Source: CAYQVO01 sp964421085 (GTDB lineage: Bacteria > Bdellovibrionota_C > UBA2361 > CAYQVO01). From it: a stretch of DNA of 32,399 nucleotides. Below the pieces are notes generated by a model. The model saw only the letters and a list, made by a program, of their open reading frames with translations, ran no database searches and was not told the DNA's origin. Position numbers and translations under genes: made by a program. The stretch's first letter is position 1; each line of letters starts with the position of its first letter. Below are positions 16,435 through 24,813 of the stretch, piece by piece. The stretch spans positions 1-32,399 of the forward strand of contig CAYQVO010000041.1 in the NCBI GenBank assembly GCA_964421085.1, written 5' to 3'.

Positions 16435-16479
16435 TAAAGGGGACCGTTCCTGTTAATAATAGGAACCGTCCCCTTTATT
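16433..16479 (+). terminator. Long inverted repeat between dnaE and birA (terminator or REP-like element)
   Basis: Arms 16433-16450 and 16462-16479 (AATAAAGGGGACCGTTCC and its near-complement) pair over 18 positions with a single C-C mismatch around an 11-base loop. The right arm ends in TTTATTTT. It begins inside the dnaE stop codon. In place it can act as a bidirectional terminator. The GGGGAC...GGTTCC core also resembles repetitive palindromes I associate with REP/RAYT elements in other bacteria, but no other copy is in this window. Confidence 0.6.
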
Positions 16480-16497
16480 TTGAAGAGCGGACGGAAG

Positions 16498-17295
16498 GTG
16501 AATCAGTTTGAACGTTGTGAAAATGAAGAGGAGGAGCTGCGCGCAGGACTTGGCGATGCGTGGTGTGTAGAGATCTACAATGAGCTTCCATCGACAATGG
16601 ACACCGCCAGGTCCCGCTGCGCTGTTGTAAGTGAGGGCAGGCCGCTTCTTGTTATGGCAAAATCGCAGACCGCCGGCCGGGGGCGGCAGGGGCGGAGCTG
16701 GGTGAGCCCGGAAGGGGGATTCTACGGGACATACGTATTTCAGGCCGGGAGAGACACTTCTTCTTTTTCCGGATTTTCTCTTGCAGCCGGAGTGGCGGTG
16801 AGCAGGGCTCTTGGATCAAAGGAGGGCATATCCGGTCCGATCAGGCTCAAATGGCCGAATGACATCATGATGTGTGACGGCAGGAAAGCGGGAGGTATTC
16901 TTATCGAGCTGCACAGATCCGGTGATCGCGCCTGTGTTCTCACGGGAATTGGCCTCAATCTCTCTCAGGAACGATTATCCCTGGACGGCACGGCGTCTTT
17001 GGAGATTGCGGCTGGAAAGGTATATTCTCCCAAAGACATGGCCCTTCTCCTCAGTGCTGAACTGTGGAACACTCACCTGCTGTTTATGGAGCAGGGATTT
17101 GCCCCGTTCAGAGAAGAGTGGCTCAATCGCGCGATTTACCTCAATGACAGGCTGAGAGTCGAGTGCGGCGGTTATACTTTCGAGGGGATTTTCAAAGGCG
17201 TGAACGATGAAGGCGTACTTCTCCTGGCTGATGGAGAAACGACACACGAAATCGTCACCGGACACATTGCGGGGATTTATGTTTCCCGCAATTAA
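16498..17295 (+). CDS. birA: Biotin-[acetyl-CoA-carboxylase] ligase (no DNA-binding domain)
   Basis: About 265 residues. The catalytic domain shows LPSTMDTAR, the biotinyl-AMP loop as QTAGRGRQGRSWVSPEGG, RLKWPNDIMM with the catalytic Lys, and GRKAGGILIE. A C-terminal SH3-like domain follows (RVECGGYTFEGIFKGVNDEGVLLLADG). It activates biotin with ATP and attaches it to the carrier lysine of biotin-dependent carboxylases. There is no N-terminal helix-turn-helix, so it is a monofunctional ligase and not a repressor. The frame opens with TTG at 16480, within the inverted-repeat tail; GTG 16498, with GGAAG just before it, is my preferred start, but this is uncertain. Confidence 0.9.
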   Translation: MNQFERCENEEEELRAGLGDAWCVEIYNELPSTMDTARSRCAVVSEGRPLLVMAKSQTAGRGRQGRSWVSPEGGFYGTYVFQAGRDTSSFSGFSLAAGVAVSRALGSKEGISGPIRLKWPNDIMMCDGRKAGGILIELHRSGDRACVLTGIGLNLSQERLSLDGTASLEIAAGKVYSPKDMALLLSAELWNTHLLFMEQGFAPFREEWLNRAIYLNDRLRVECGGYTFEGIFKGVNDEGVLLLADGETTHEIVTGHIAGIYVSRN

Positions 17296-17316
17296 GCGCT
17301 GTCTCCTGTTCCGTAA

Positions 17317-18063
17317 TCATCGGCCCCCCCTTTTCTCCCACACCGCTATGATCGATTTCCCCAGGCGGTAACGGCAAATGTAATCGATCAGCCGGGACAT
17401 CGGGACGACCAGCCGATCCCATGTCTGGATCTGAGCGTGCGATGGACACTTCTGCTTAAGAAGAATCCGGTTGGCTGCGGAAAGAAACAACCCCATTGAA
17501 TCTATTTGAAGAAATCTGAACGGGCTCAGGGAAGCAGGGGTTATCGACTTCAGTCTCTCTATCTCATAGCGGCGGTGATGCCCTATTGCCTTATCGAACG
17601 GGGTGTAAAGCCATTGATGGGCCGGGACAAGAACAATGATTTTTCCTCCTGTCGCAACGTGGTGCGCCGCATCAGAAATCTCCTTTGCATCATCCTTGAT
17701 GTGCTCAAGAACGTCGATATAAAGAGCAGAATCGCACTTCAGTGCACTATCGAGATCCTCAACTCTTCCATGAACTGTGATGCAGTTCGCCGGGAGAGTG
17801 CCCTCGCACTTCAAACCTGGAAGTATCTCTGCAAAGGCCGGATCAGGTTCGAGGCATGTTCAGTTCTCATGCCGGGCACTGCACAAGACGGAGGTGGGTC
17901 CTCCTGTTCCCGCTCCGACTTCGAGCACTCTCGACCCGAGATAAGGCGCGATCAATCCTTCACAGTATTGTTTCCAGTTGACGGCATGCTTGAAAATTTC
18001 AAGTTCTTTTCCGCAATACTCGAACGAACCGGATTGAATGCCGTTCATGGTGTCTGTTTTCAT
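17317..18063 (-). pseudogene. Class I SAM-dependent methyltransferase interrupted by an in-frame TGA
   Basis: A single reading frame of 248 codons is broken by one TGA at 17860-17862 (codon 68). Before it are YLGSRVLEVGAGTGGPTSVLC (SAM-binding glycine loop) and CSARHEN. After it come TCLEPDP (strand 2 acidic residue), DSALYIDVLEHIKDD, GGKIIVLVPAHQWLYTPFDKAIGHHRRY and a C-terminal helix region ending SIIAVWEKRG. Relatives carry W before TCLEPD, so TGG has probably become TGA by one base. Nothing else in the gene looks decayed. It may be a recent nonsense mutation, a strain variant or a sequencing error. The TTG at 17814 gives an internal downstream frame without the SAM loop. Neighbouring genes use TGG for Trp and TGA for stop, so recoding is unlikely. 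Confidence 0.8.
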
Positions 18064-18124
18064 ATAGTTCGAGAGTTTTCTATGAACGTTCCATAATCAC
18101 GCCCGAGAGTCCTCCCCGTTGGAA

Positions 18125-19894
18125 TCATGATAACTTGTTTACCTTATTACTATGACTTTGAATCCCGGGGAAAGATCGCAGTGCGCCAAAAAAGAGAATG
18201 CAGATTGAAACCACGAGGGCTGCGGCAGCGATCCGGAAGGAGGTGCGAACTATAAAGGGGACTTCCCAGCCGGCATTTCGGTAGTTAAGGAGCAGGTTCA
18301 GTTTATCTCCTTCTGACACCCGAATGCGATCTCCAGGCTTACATGCGTTTTCCTCAGGGAAAACATAACAGGCCGGGTTTGCGAAATTCAGCCTGCCACC
18401 CCGGATGAGCCAGACGTCGCCTTCGACGAGATCGGGTGTGTGCGTGGTGAAAAGCGGAAAATAGCAGGTAGGGTTGGAGACCCGGCGGAGCATCTGTTCA
18501 AAATCATCCCGGCGCGGCGCCCCGGAGAAGCCCGTTGTTTCAGTTCCGGGCGGGACCGATAAAAAAGGACGCCCGATGCGATTTGGAATTATGTCCTTCA
18601 TCGGCGACTTGCGAATCCTCTGATAATAATCATCGACGTCCCTGGATTGAAATCCTGAATAATGAGAAGCTGTCCTCCGAAGTCGCTCCCCGGGGAGGAG
18701 CGAGAGTATAATTGCAGCGACGAGAATCATTATCTGACGATGCCGGGTTCTGACCGCGGCGAAACCTGTCGAGCTCACCAGGACAAGCGGGAAGATGAAG
18801 GAAGCATTCAGCCTCATGTTGACTCGCGCGGATGAAACCACCGGCATCGACTTGAAATAATCAGAAAACCCCCAAAGTCCGGTGCCGAACAGGAAGCAAA
18901 GTGCCGCTGCTGCTGCCAGAGCGCACAGAGGCCGAATATGAACCGCCCGGCCCCGGGACACAGCCATGGGAAACAGAGCTATGCCTGCGAGCGCAACGAG
19001 GGGAATTGTGCAGTCGTATTCGTGTACACTCCATCTGAATGGTTGAAAAGCGCCGTACAGGAAGAGTTGCGAGAGAACAAGCAATATCCCTTCCCATAGA
19101 GATGATACCTGGTCAAAAGAGGCGGGACGGGGGAACTGATTAAGGAGCGACATGGATATGAGAAGCCTGGGCAACGATATCAATAAACCTCCGAATGCTC
19201 CCGATAAAAGACGAATCAAAAACGAGCTGGCCGACGGGAGCGTGACGCCGAACGAATAAGCTGTCAGTACGATCAGTCCAATGGAGGCAGGTACGAGAAA
19301 CGGGCCCCAGAAAAAGCCGCTGTAGACAAAATAGCCGATCAACAGGGAGAGCAACGCAGCGGATACGCCTGCCGGCACCGACTTTTCAAGCAACAGCCAC
19401 GCAGCTGCAGGGATAAGCGCGAAAGAATGATAGCTGAGCTGTCCTGATACCATTCGGCTTTTATAGAAACCATTAGCGAGAAACATCGACGCGCCGATCA
19501 AAGAGGCCCATTCAGGGCAGTTGAAAATGCGTCGAATGATAAGGTACATGAAAGCAGCACCCGCGATGGAGAGAGCGATAAGGGTGATTTGAACGGCAAC
19601 TAATGGAGATAGAAAGAAGGCAGCGAACTGCGGAAGCGAATAGTACATGGATTGCGGGTCCGCAAAGAAGGGAACTCCGCCGCATCTGGCGGGAGAATAC
19701 CACGGGATGGCGAGGCCCTGGGCGCGAAAGAAGAGAACTCCATCGAGGAGCATCGGTACAAACGCGGAATAATCGTCTCCGATAAGCCCGTCACGACCCT
19801 CGAGAAGCCGGTGGAACTGAAGTGAATGCAGGATGCCGCCGATAAGCGCAGCAGCAACCAGGAGTGACCTCGGGAGTGTGTTCGAATGGTGCAT
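18125..19894 (-). CDS. YfhO-like polytopic membrane protein (GT-C type)
   Basis: A 589-residue protein with about 12 hydrophobic segments over residues 10-400, followed by a soluble C-terminal part and one last helix (AAAALVVSICILFFGAL). After the first helix it has GDDYSAFVPMLLDG, then IPWYSPARCGGVPFFADPQSMYYSLPQF. This is the pattern of YfhO-like and other GT-C membrane proteins, where an acidic pair in the first outer loop binds a lipid-linked sugar donor. It may transfer sugars on the outer face of the inner membrane. Donor and acceptor are unknown. The ATG at 19894 has no clear Shine-Dalgarno sequence. It lies upstream of the broken methyltransferase on the same strand and could share its transcript. 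Confidence 0.75.
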   Translation of the reverse strand: MHHSNTLPRSLLVAAALIGGILHSLQFHRLLEGRDGLIGDDYSAFVPMLLDGVLFFRAQGLAIPWYSPARCGGVPFFADPQSMYYSLPQFAAFFLSPLVAVQITLIALSIAGAAFMYLIIRRIFNCPEWASLIGASMFLANGFYKSRMVSGQLSYHSFALIPAAAWLLLEKSVPAGVSAALLSLLIGYFVYSGFFWGPFLVPASIGLIVLTAYSFGVTLPSASSFLIRLLSGAFGGLLISLPRLLISMSLLNQFPRPASFDQVSSLWEGILLVLSQLFLYGAFQPFRWSVHEYDCTIPLVALAGIALFPMAVSRGRAVHIRPLCALAAAAALCFLFGTGLWGFSDYFKSMPVVSSARVNMRLNASFIFPLVLVSSTGFAAVRTRHRQIMILVAAIILSLLPGERLRRTASHYSGFQSRDVDDYYQRIRKSPMKDIIPNRIGRPFLSVPPGTETTGFSGAPRRDDFEQMLRRVSNPTCYFPLFTTHTPDLVEGDVWLIRGGRLNFANPACYVFPEENACKPGDRIRVSEGDKLNLLLNYRNAGWEVPFIVRTSFRIAAAALVVSICILFFGALRSFPGIQSHSNKVNKLS

Positions 19895-20069
19895 TTAGAT
19901 AAGAAGGGGGGCTGCCCCATAGTTTCGCGTGATCACTCTATCCTCCCTTCGCTGGTGATGGAAGTCCCCTTCATCCTGCCCGAAGGCACGGCGTCCGCGG
20001 CGGCACCTTTGTTCTCAACGCAAAAAGTATTATCATCGTGAAGATGGAACGGACAAATTGCGGGGAAAT

Positions 20070-20839
20070 ATGCTTCTTACTATTGATATTGGGAACACAA
20101 ATACGGTTTTTGGCTGCTTTGACGGCGAAAAACTCCTTTTTCAGTTCCGGCTCGGCACTGAGCTTGAGCGGACCGTTGATGAACATGTCGCGCTGTTTCT
20201 TGTTCTTTCGGGAGAGCACCAGGGCGAAAAGNNNNNNNNNNTGATAAATGCATTATTTCAATTGTGGTTCCTCCCCTTACATCCGTGCTCCTCGAAGCGG
20301 CAAAGCGCGTCACGGGCACCGACCCGCTTCTGGTGGGGCCGGGGATAAAGACGGGCGTTTCGCTGAAGGTTGCCGCGCCTGCTTCTGTGGGGGCGGATCG
20401 TGTTGTGAACGTCGTTGCCGCAAAGCATCTCTTCGGATGCCCCGCTCTTGTACTTGATTTCGGGACGGCGACAACCTTCGATTATCTCAATAAGGACGGC
20501 GATTACGAAGGAGGGGTGATATGTCCCGGCCCTCATGTCGCAGTGGCTTCGCTTGTTCGTCACACCGCGCAGCTTCCAAAGATAGATCTTGTCTGGCCGA
20601 AAGCTGTGGTGGGAAAAACCACAGTCGATCAGATGCAGGCCGGCGCCATCATCGGATACGCAAGTCTTGTGGATGGACTGATTGACCGCATATCGGAAGA
20701 AGCAGGGGCATTGAAGCATGTTGTGGCGACAGGGGGACTTGGGCGTTTGTTCGCGGATCATTCGAAAAAGATAACCGCATATGAGCCCGCCCTTACTCTG
20801 CAGGGAATGCGGATTCTTGCTGAAATGAACCGGGAGTGA
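20070..20839 (+). CDS. coaX: Type III pantothenate kinase, interrupted by a scaffold gap
   Basis: The N-terminal part (20070-20231) opens MLLTIDIGNTNTVFGCFDG, the ATP-binding motif of CoaX. After the gap the correct frame resumes with DKCIISIVVPPLTSVL (20243 on) and continues LLVGPGIKTG, GADRVVNVVAAKHLFG, LVLDFGTATTFDYL (second Asp motif) and VVATGGLGRLFA. Together about 252 residues are visible against the usual 255-260, so only a few codons are missing. The 10 N given cannot keep the frame; the true gap must be 2 more than a multiple of 3. The enzyme phosphorylates pantothenate, the first step of coenzyme A synthesis. ATG 20070 matches the family start; a TTG 12 bases earlier is less likely. 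Confidence 0.9.
20232..20241. other. Scaffold gap (10 N) inside coaX
   Basis: Ten N placed where the coaX frame shifts. The protein on both sides aligns to one gene with only a few residues absent, so the real missing sequence is probably about 5-25 bases. Confidence 0.9.
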
Positions 20840-20899
20840 GGTATCGTTCCATCGATTCGAACAATACTGCCGAACCGTCCCCGCACTTCCTTCTTCCGC

Positions 20900-22042
20900 T
20901 TAAATCGACCCCTGCACTCGCGACGCGACGGTGGAGAGAAGAGAATTGGAGTCGTCATCTTTGCTTATTTCCCAGATCATAAGCCCTCCAAGCCTTTTGC
21001 TCATCGCATAGTCGGCTTTCTCTGAAATGGATTCTTCATCGTCGTAGCTGATCATTGTGCGGCTCGACGCGTCATAGAGCCAGGGCACCCGCGCTTTCTC
21101 ATGCCACCTGCGTTCAAAGGCGCCGAGATGGTTTTTTTTGATGTCGCGGAAATAAAAAGCCTTGCCGTTCAGGACGCCCCCGCCTGCCGTCCGGAGATGC
21201 CCCGTGAAGCTGTCGCGCGCGGCGGGCACGCCATCCCACCCCCGTCCATAAAACGGGATGCCGAGCAGAAGTTTTTCAGGAGAAATTCCTGCTTTGAGAT
21301 ATGTCTGCACAGTGCCATGCACGCTCAGTTCGGAATTTTCGGATGCTCCGCCGTGAGGCGGGTACAACGGAGCGTTGAGGCCGGCATTGGAGTCGGGGGC
21401 CGCAGACCACGAGTAGTCGTATGTCATCAGGTTTATCCAGTCCACAGTCTGTTCAATCTCCTTCCAGGGAACATCGGCGATATATCGCCTGCCGGCAGGA
21501 GCTGCGATAGTGAGCAGCTGCTCCTGCGCGAGGCGTTGCCGCAGCTCGCCAAGAAGCAGCGCATAGTTCTTCTTCTCAGCAGTGTTTGCGGGAAACTCCC
21601 AGTCCACATCGATTCCGTCGAAATCAATCTCTTTCATGAGGCCGACGCACGACTGAGCGAATCGGTGACGTCCGGCAGCGGACGCCGCTCCCGTCCGGAA
21701 ACCTCCGGTGGAGGACCCGCCTCCCAAAGAGATCAAGAGCTTCAGGTGGGGGAATCTATCTCTGAGAGCCCGGAGCGCGGCGAAGTTGGGTCCATCAAGA
21801 GAAGGCGCCGGAACATAACAAGTTCCCTTCGAAGAGACGGACACAAACGCATAGTTTATGTGTGTAAGGAGATTGCCGGGAATTCGGCTGATGTTGAGAC
21901 CGAACTCAGGCTTTGTAGCCCATCCCGCAACATAAGAAACAATCCGCTTCTGCTCAGGTTGTGAACAGGCGTCATGAGAGAAAAACGGGAAGAATAAAAA
22001 CAGCAGCGCGCATATCCCCGGCTTGAAACGGCAAAGTAACAT
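20900..22042 (-). CDS. Exported glycoside hydrolase family 18 protein (chitinase-like)
   Basis: A 380-residue protein with a signal peptide (about residues 1-27: basic start, hydrophobic core CALLFLFFPFF, cut near ACSQ). The GH18 barrel includes RIVSYVAGW, LLTHINYAF, HLKLLISLGGG and the catalytic DGIDVDWEF, where D142, D145, D147 and E149 form DxxDxDxE with E149 the acid/base. It continues WINLMTYDY, LLLGIPFYGRGW and GLMIWEISKDD. It should cleave beta-1,4-linked N-acetylglucosamine polymers by substrate-assisted catalysis, outside the cytoplasm; chitin or a peptidoglycan fragment is possible. All catalytic residues are intact. There are no carbohydrate-binding modules. The start is ATG 22042; a TTG two codons upstream is ignored. 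It converges with coaX. Confidence 0.9.
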   Translation of the reverse strand: MLLCRFKPGICALLFLFFPFFSHDACSQPEQKRIVSYVAGWATKPEFGLNISRIPGNLLTHINYAFVSVSSKGTCYVPAPSLDGPNFAALRALRDRFPHLKLLISLGGGSSTGGFRTGAASAAGRHRFAQSCVGLMKEIDFDGIDVDWEFPANTAEKKNYALLLGELRQRLAQEQLLTIAAPAGRRYIADVPWKEIEQTVDWINLMTYDYSWSAAPDSNAGLNAPLYPPHGGASENSELSVHGTVQTYLKAGISPEKLLLGIPFYGRGWDGVPAARDSFTGHLRTAGGGVLNGKAFYFRDIKKNHLGAFERRWHEKARVPWLYDASSRTMISYDDEESISEKADYAMSKRLGGLMIWEISKDDDSNSLLSTVASRVQGSI

Positions 22043-22191
22043 GAACAAAACCAGCTTTTTTGAGGTTTGTTACAATGCGTGGGATATGAACTTTCATCTG
22101 TGGTTTTAAGAGAAAACCGCGTTTGGCGCCAGAGGGTATTTTTGAAAAACCGGAGTCTGTCCAGGCAGAGGTTCATCTAAATGAAATGGCT

Positions 22192-22917
22192 ATGAACAGA
22201 TGGATTCGGACATTGACCTTCCTGGTCCTCACGGCGGCCATGATGCCACCGGACACAGTTCGTGCAGATTCCATTTTCAAGTACACAGACGACTCCGGAA
22301 GGACTCATTATGTGGACGATCTTTCGAAGATCCCGGAAAAATATCGAAAAGAAGAAGCAAGACCGCATGCTCTTCCAACCATTATGAGGGAGAACGGGCA
22401 GGCAAGAGAAGCTTTCGTGCAGGCCACGCGATCGCCGGATGATGCCGGACAATTTGCGCCGCTTGAGGAATACAGTCCGCAGGAAGAACCAGACGATTCT
22501 CCCGGGGTTTTCAGCGCTGAGGAAGAGCGGATGCTCAGGGAAACAGGGTGGGACGATGAGGCGCTGTCTGGTGTTGCGTTCTTGAGGAAATCGAAACCGT
22601 TTCTCTTCGCCGCTATTCTTCTTGTTCTGGTTAATTTGATTGCTTACGGGGTCGTGCTCAGCAAAGGCGGATTGCCCGGGCTTGCAGTCATAGTTCCCAT
22701 CTACAATTTCGTTCTCCTCTCCCGTCTTGGAGGTTTTTCAGGATGGTGGATCCTCTGGTGTCTGCTTCCCGGTGTCGGAAGCATCATATGGTCTGCAACT
22801 GTGCATTACGGCATAGCGACCAGCTTCGACAAGAGCACGGGCTTTGCCATTTTTACGGCGATATTTCCCTTTATAGGTATCCCGATCCTGATGTTTACAG
22901 CGGATAACCTGGCATAG
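22192..22917 (+). CDS. Exported protein with N-terminal DUF4124-like and C-terminal DUF5684-like membrane domains
   Basis: About 241 residues. A signal-like helix (residues 1-25) is followed by IFKYTDDSGRTHYVDDLSKIP, the DUF4124 pattern, found in periplasmic proteins. An acidic, low-complexity linker (SPQEEPDDSPG) comes next. Then there are three hydrophobic segments: FLFAAILLVLVNLIAYGVVL, a stretch with VPIYNFVLLSRLGGFSGWW, and FAIFTAIFPFIGIPILMF. These resemble DUF5684 membrane domains. No enzyme function is known for either. Starts at 22186 and 22192 (ATG GCT ATG) are both possible; AGAGG lies 16-22 bases upstream, too far to decide. It converges with lpxD. Confidence 0.65.
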   Translation: MNRWIRTLTFLVLTAAMMPPDTVRADSIFKYTDDSGRTHYVDDLSKIPEKYRKEEARPHALPTIMRENGQAREAFVQATRSPDDAGQFAPLEEYSPQEEPDDSPGVFSAEEERMLRETGWDDEALSGVAFLRKSKPFLFAAILLVLVNLIAYGVVLSKGGLPGLAVIVPIYNFVLLSRLGGFSGWWILWCLLPGVGSIIWSATVHYGIATSFDKSTGFAIFTAIFPFIGIPILMFTADNLA

Positions 22918-22936
22918 AGCGGATATTGGCTGCAAA

Positions 22937-23953
22937 TCACGAACTCTTCCGCGAAGTCTTTTTCATGAACTTGTACCATCGCTTGAAGTCGTCCGCGGGC
23001 ATCGCCGGATAGCCCCCGTAATCGCCTTCATGAAGGATGTCCGAAGGAGATGCGCCGTATGCAGCGATCCTTACGTTGTCCGTAATACGCACATGGTCGC
23101 CGATTCCAACTGCTCCGCCGAGCACCACGCGATTTCCGATAGTCGTGCTTCCCGCAACTCCGGCTTTGCCGCACAGAATCGAGTGCATCCCGATGGATGT
23201 GTTGTGTCCTATCTGAACGAGATTGTCGATTTTCGTGCCGAAACCCACGCGGGTGCTTCCAAGTGTCGCGCGGTCAACGCAGCTGTTTGCTCCCACGTCG
23301 ACGCGGTCTGCAGTACGCACAACGCCCACCTGAGGGATCGGTTGAAGTCCAACGGCCGGGTCGGCGACATATCCGAAACCATCGGCGCCGATTACCGCGC
23401 CATTCTGAATCACATTGAATGCGCCGATGACAACATGCTCGCGGATAGATGCGTGAGAATGGATTATGGTGTGTTCGCCGATGCACGCGCCCTCGTAGAT
23501 TACGACATGGGGATGGATGACTGCGCCTGCGCCGATTCGCACATTTTTGCCGATTACAGCGAAGGCCCCGATTCCCGCGCCGGGCGCGATGACGGCAGAA
23601 GGATGAACCTCTGCTTTCCGGCTTACACCTTCAGGAATTGCGGGTGGTTTATAGAAATGACGCACAACTGCGACAATTCCCGCATAGGGGTCCTTAACGG
23701 CAATCAGCGGGAAGGGCGGCGAAGGGTGCTCTGCAGCAAGTTCCGGCGTGACGAAAAGTGCGCCGACCGCAATCGAGTCAATGAGAGACTTCAGTTTCTG
23801 TTTGGAGTTTCCGCCAAGGAAAGCTATCGAGAACGGCTCAGGCTCTTCGAGAGAACAGAAACCGGAGATTTGAACGGAAGGATCTCCGGCGACGTTCCCC
23901 TGAACCATCGCGGCGATATCACCCACAGTAAGAGTCTTGTTGTCTGTTGTCAT
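22937..23953 (-). CDS. lpxD: UDP-3-O-acylglucosamine N-acyltransferase
   Basis: A 338-residue protein, the usual length. An N-terminal uridine-binding domain (TVGDIAAMVQGNVAGDP..., ISGFCSLEEPEPFSIAFLG) is followed by a long left-handed beta helix of hexapeptide repeats (VIAPGAGIGAFAVIGKNVRIG...). The catalytic His lies in VQIGHNTSIG, with GADGFGY upstream. It adds the second hydroxyacyl chain in lipid A synthesis, in the cytoplasm. The other lpx genes are not in the window. There is no Shine-Dalgarno sequence before ATG 23953; an extended -10 (TGATATGCT) ends nine bases upstream. Its presence is the main evidence that the organism makes LPS. Confidence 0.95.
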   Translation of the reverse strand: MTTDNKTLTVGDIAAMVQGNVAGDPSVQISGFCSLEEPEPFSIAFLGGNSKQKLKSLIDSIAVGALFVTPELAAEHPSPPFPLIAVKDPYAGIVAVVRHFYKPPAIPEGVSRKAEVHPSAVIAPGAGIGAFAVIGKNVRIGAGAVIHPHVVIYEGACIGEHTIIHSHASIREHVVIGAFNVIQNGAVIGADGFGYVADPAVGLQPIPQVGVVRTADRVDVGANSCVDRATLGSTRVGFGTKIDNLVQIGHNTSIGMHSILCGKAGVAGSTTIGNRVVLGGAVGIGDHVRITDNVRIAAYGASPSDILHEGDYGGYPAMPADDFKRWYKFMKKTSRKSS

Positions 23954-23962
23954 AGGAGGTGC

Positions 23963-23968
23963 AGCATA
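23963..23968 (-). promoter_or_regulatory. Candidate extended -10 for lpxD
   Basis: On the minus strand the sequence reads TGATATGCT, an extended -10, ending nine bases before the lpxD ATG. No -35 is obvious and there is no Shine-Dalgarno sequence, so the leader would be only two or three bases. Confidence 0.35.
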
Positions 23969-24010
23969 TCACATTGGCGGACGGCTGCATCTGAAGGCTG
24001 AAGTGAAAAT

Positions 24011-24032
24011 GGCGCCCCGTTTCCGGGGCGCC
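24011..24032 (-). terminator. Intrinsic terminator downstream of tatC
   Basis: A perfect 9-bp GC-rich stem (GGCGCCCCG/CGGGGCGCC) with a TTTC loop. In the minus-strand direction it is followed by ATTTTC. It sits about 200 bases after the tatC stop and 58 bases before the lpxD start, so it would end the tat operon transcript. Confidence 0.6.
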
Positions 24033-24231
24033 CCACTATAAAAAGAGAACGTCTCCAGTGCGTGGACTCGCGGGAAGCTATTGTGGGGAGGGATTGAGAA
24101 AATCCACACAGCCGAAGAAACCCTCTAATTTTATTATCTGACAAGGGTTTCACACCCGTCAATTGAATCTAGAACGGGGTTAGTAAAATACGAAAAGTGC
24201 ATAGCCCACGGTATGAAAATTCAGGATGCGA

Positions 24232-24813
24232 TCACCGGGAATCGGCGACAGCCTTCACGATCAGGATGCTCAGGCCGTAGAGCACGAGGAGCGGGAGGGC
24301 CATTGCAAGCTGATCGACAACATCGGGCGGCGTGAGGACCGCAGCAATAATGAAAATCACGACAACGGCATACCCGGTCCAGGACACCATCATCCTGTGA
24401 TTAATAACGCCCATCCTTCCGAGGAAAAATGCGAGAACCGGCATCTCGAATATCACTCCGAATCCGATAAGCAGGCGGGTGATAAGAGAAAGCTGCTCGC
24501 TCATGCGGATCTGCGGTGTTATTCCAAGTTGTGAATACTGCCCCTGGAAGAAATCCATTGAGAGCGGAAGCATTACAGCGTAACAGAAAGTCATTCCGGT
24601 CAGGAAAAGAAGCGTCGTGATCAACACGAACGGCAGGAACAGTCTCCTTTCTTTTTCCTTCATGCCTGGCGAAAGAAAAATCCATAACTGATGGAACAGA
24701 AGGGGGCATACCAGCACTGCGCCCGCAAAAATCGAGATGTGTATCCTCAGCATCAGCGCCTCGGCAGGACCGGTTCCTATAAGGCTGTTTGAGGGGAAGG
24801 CGGAGTAATAGGG
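24232..24813 (-). CDS. tatC: Sec-independent translocase TatC, main fragment after the gap
   Basis: About 193 residues covering from the first periplasmic loop to the C-terminus. LIGTGPAEAL leads into the second helix (IHISIFAGAVLVCPLLFHQLWIFLSPGMKEKERR), then LLFLTGMTFCYAVMLPLSMDFF, IGFGVIFEMPVLAFFLGRMGVI (with the conserved F-E) and VVIFIIAAVLTPPDVVDQLAMALPL. TatC receives twin-arginine signal peptides in the inner membrane and with TatA/TatB exports folded proteins. The conserved first part (HLEELR and helix 1) is hidden in the gap. The start of this gene is the ATG at 24904, in another frame relative to the given N-length, so the gap length is wrong. Confidence 0.92.
   Translation of the reverse strand, partial: PYYSAFPSNSLIGTGPAEALMLRIHISIFAGAVLVCPLLFHQLWIFLSPGMKEKERRLFLPFVLITTLLFLTGMTFCYAVMLPLSMDFFQGQYSQLGITPQIRMSEQLSLITRLLIGFGVIFEMPVLAFFLGRMGVINHRMMVSWTGYAVVVIFIIAAVLTPPDVVDQLAMALPLLVLYGLSILIVKAVADSR

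Noticed and set aside
17860..17862. Possible TGA-to-Trp recoding (alternative genetic code) or selenocysteine
   Set aside because: TGA clearly ends many genes here (for example murC, lpxD, GT2) and Trp is encoded by TGG throughout. Selenocysteine would not fill a Trp position. A point mutation or error is simpler.
17506..18096. A 196-codon plus-strand frame opposite the broken methyltransferase
   Set aside because: It has no domain, and the minus strand carries clear methyltransferase motifs on both sides of the TGA. It is a shadow of that gene.
21101..21964. A 287-codon plus-strand frame opposite the GH18 gene
   Set aside because: The GH18 catalytic motif and signal peptide are on the minus strand; the plus frame is an antisense shadow.
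23030..24001. A 323-codon plus-strand frame opposite lpxD
   Set aside because: Cys- and Arg-rich antisense of the hexapeptide repeats of lpxD; no ribosome-binding site or family.
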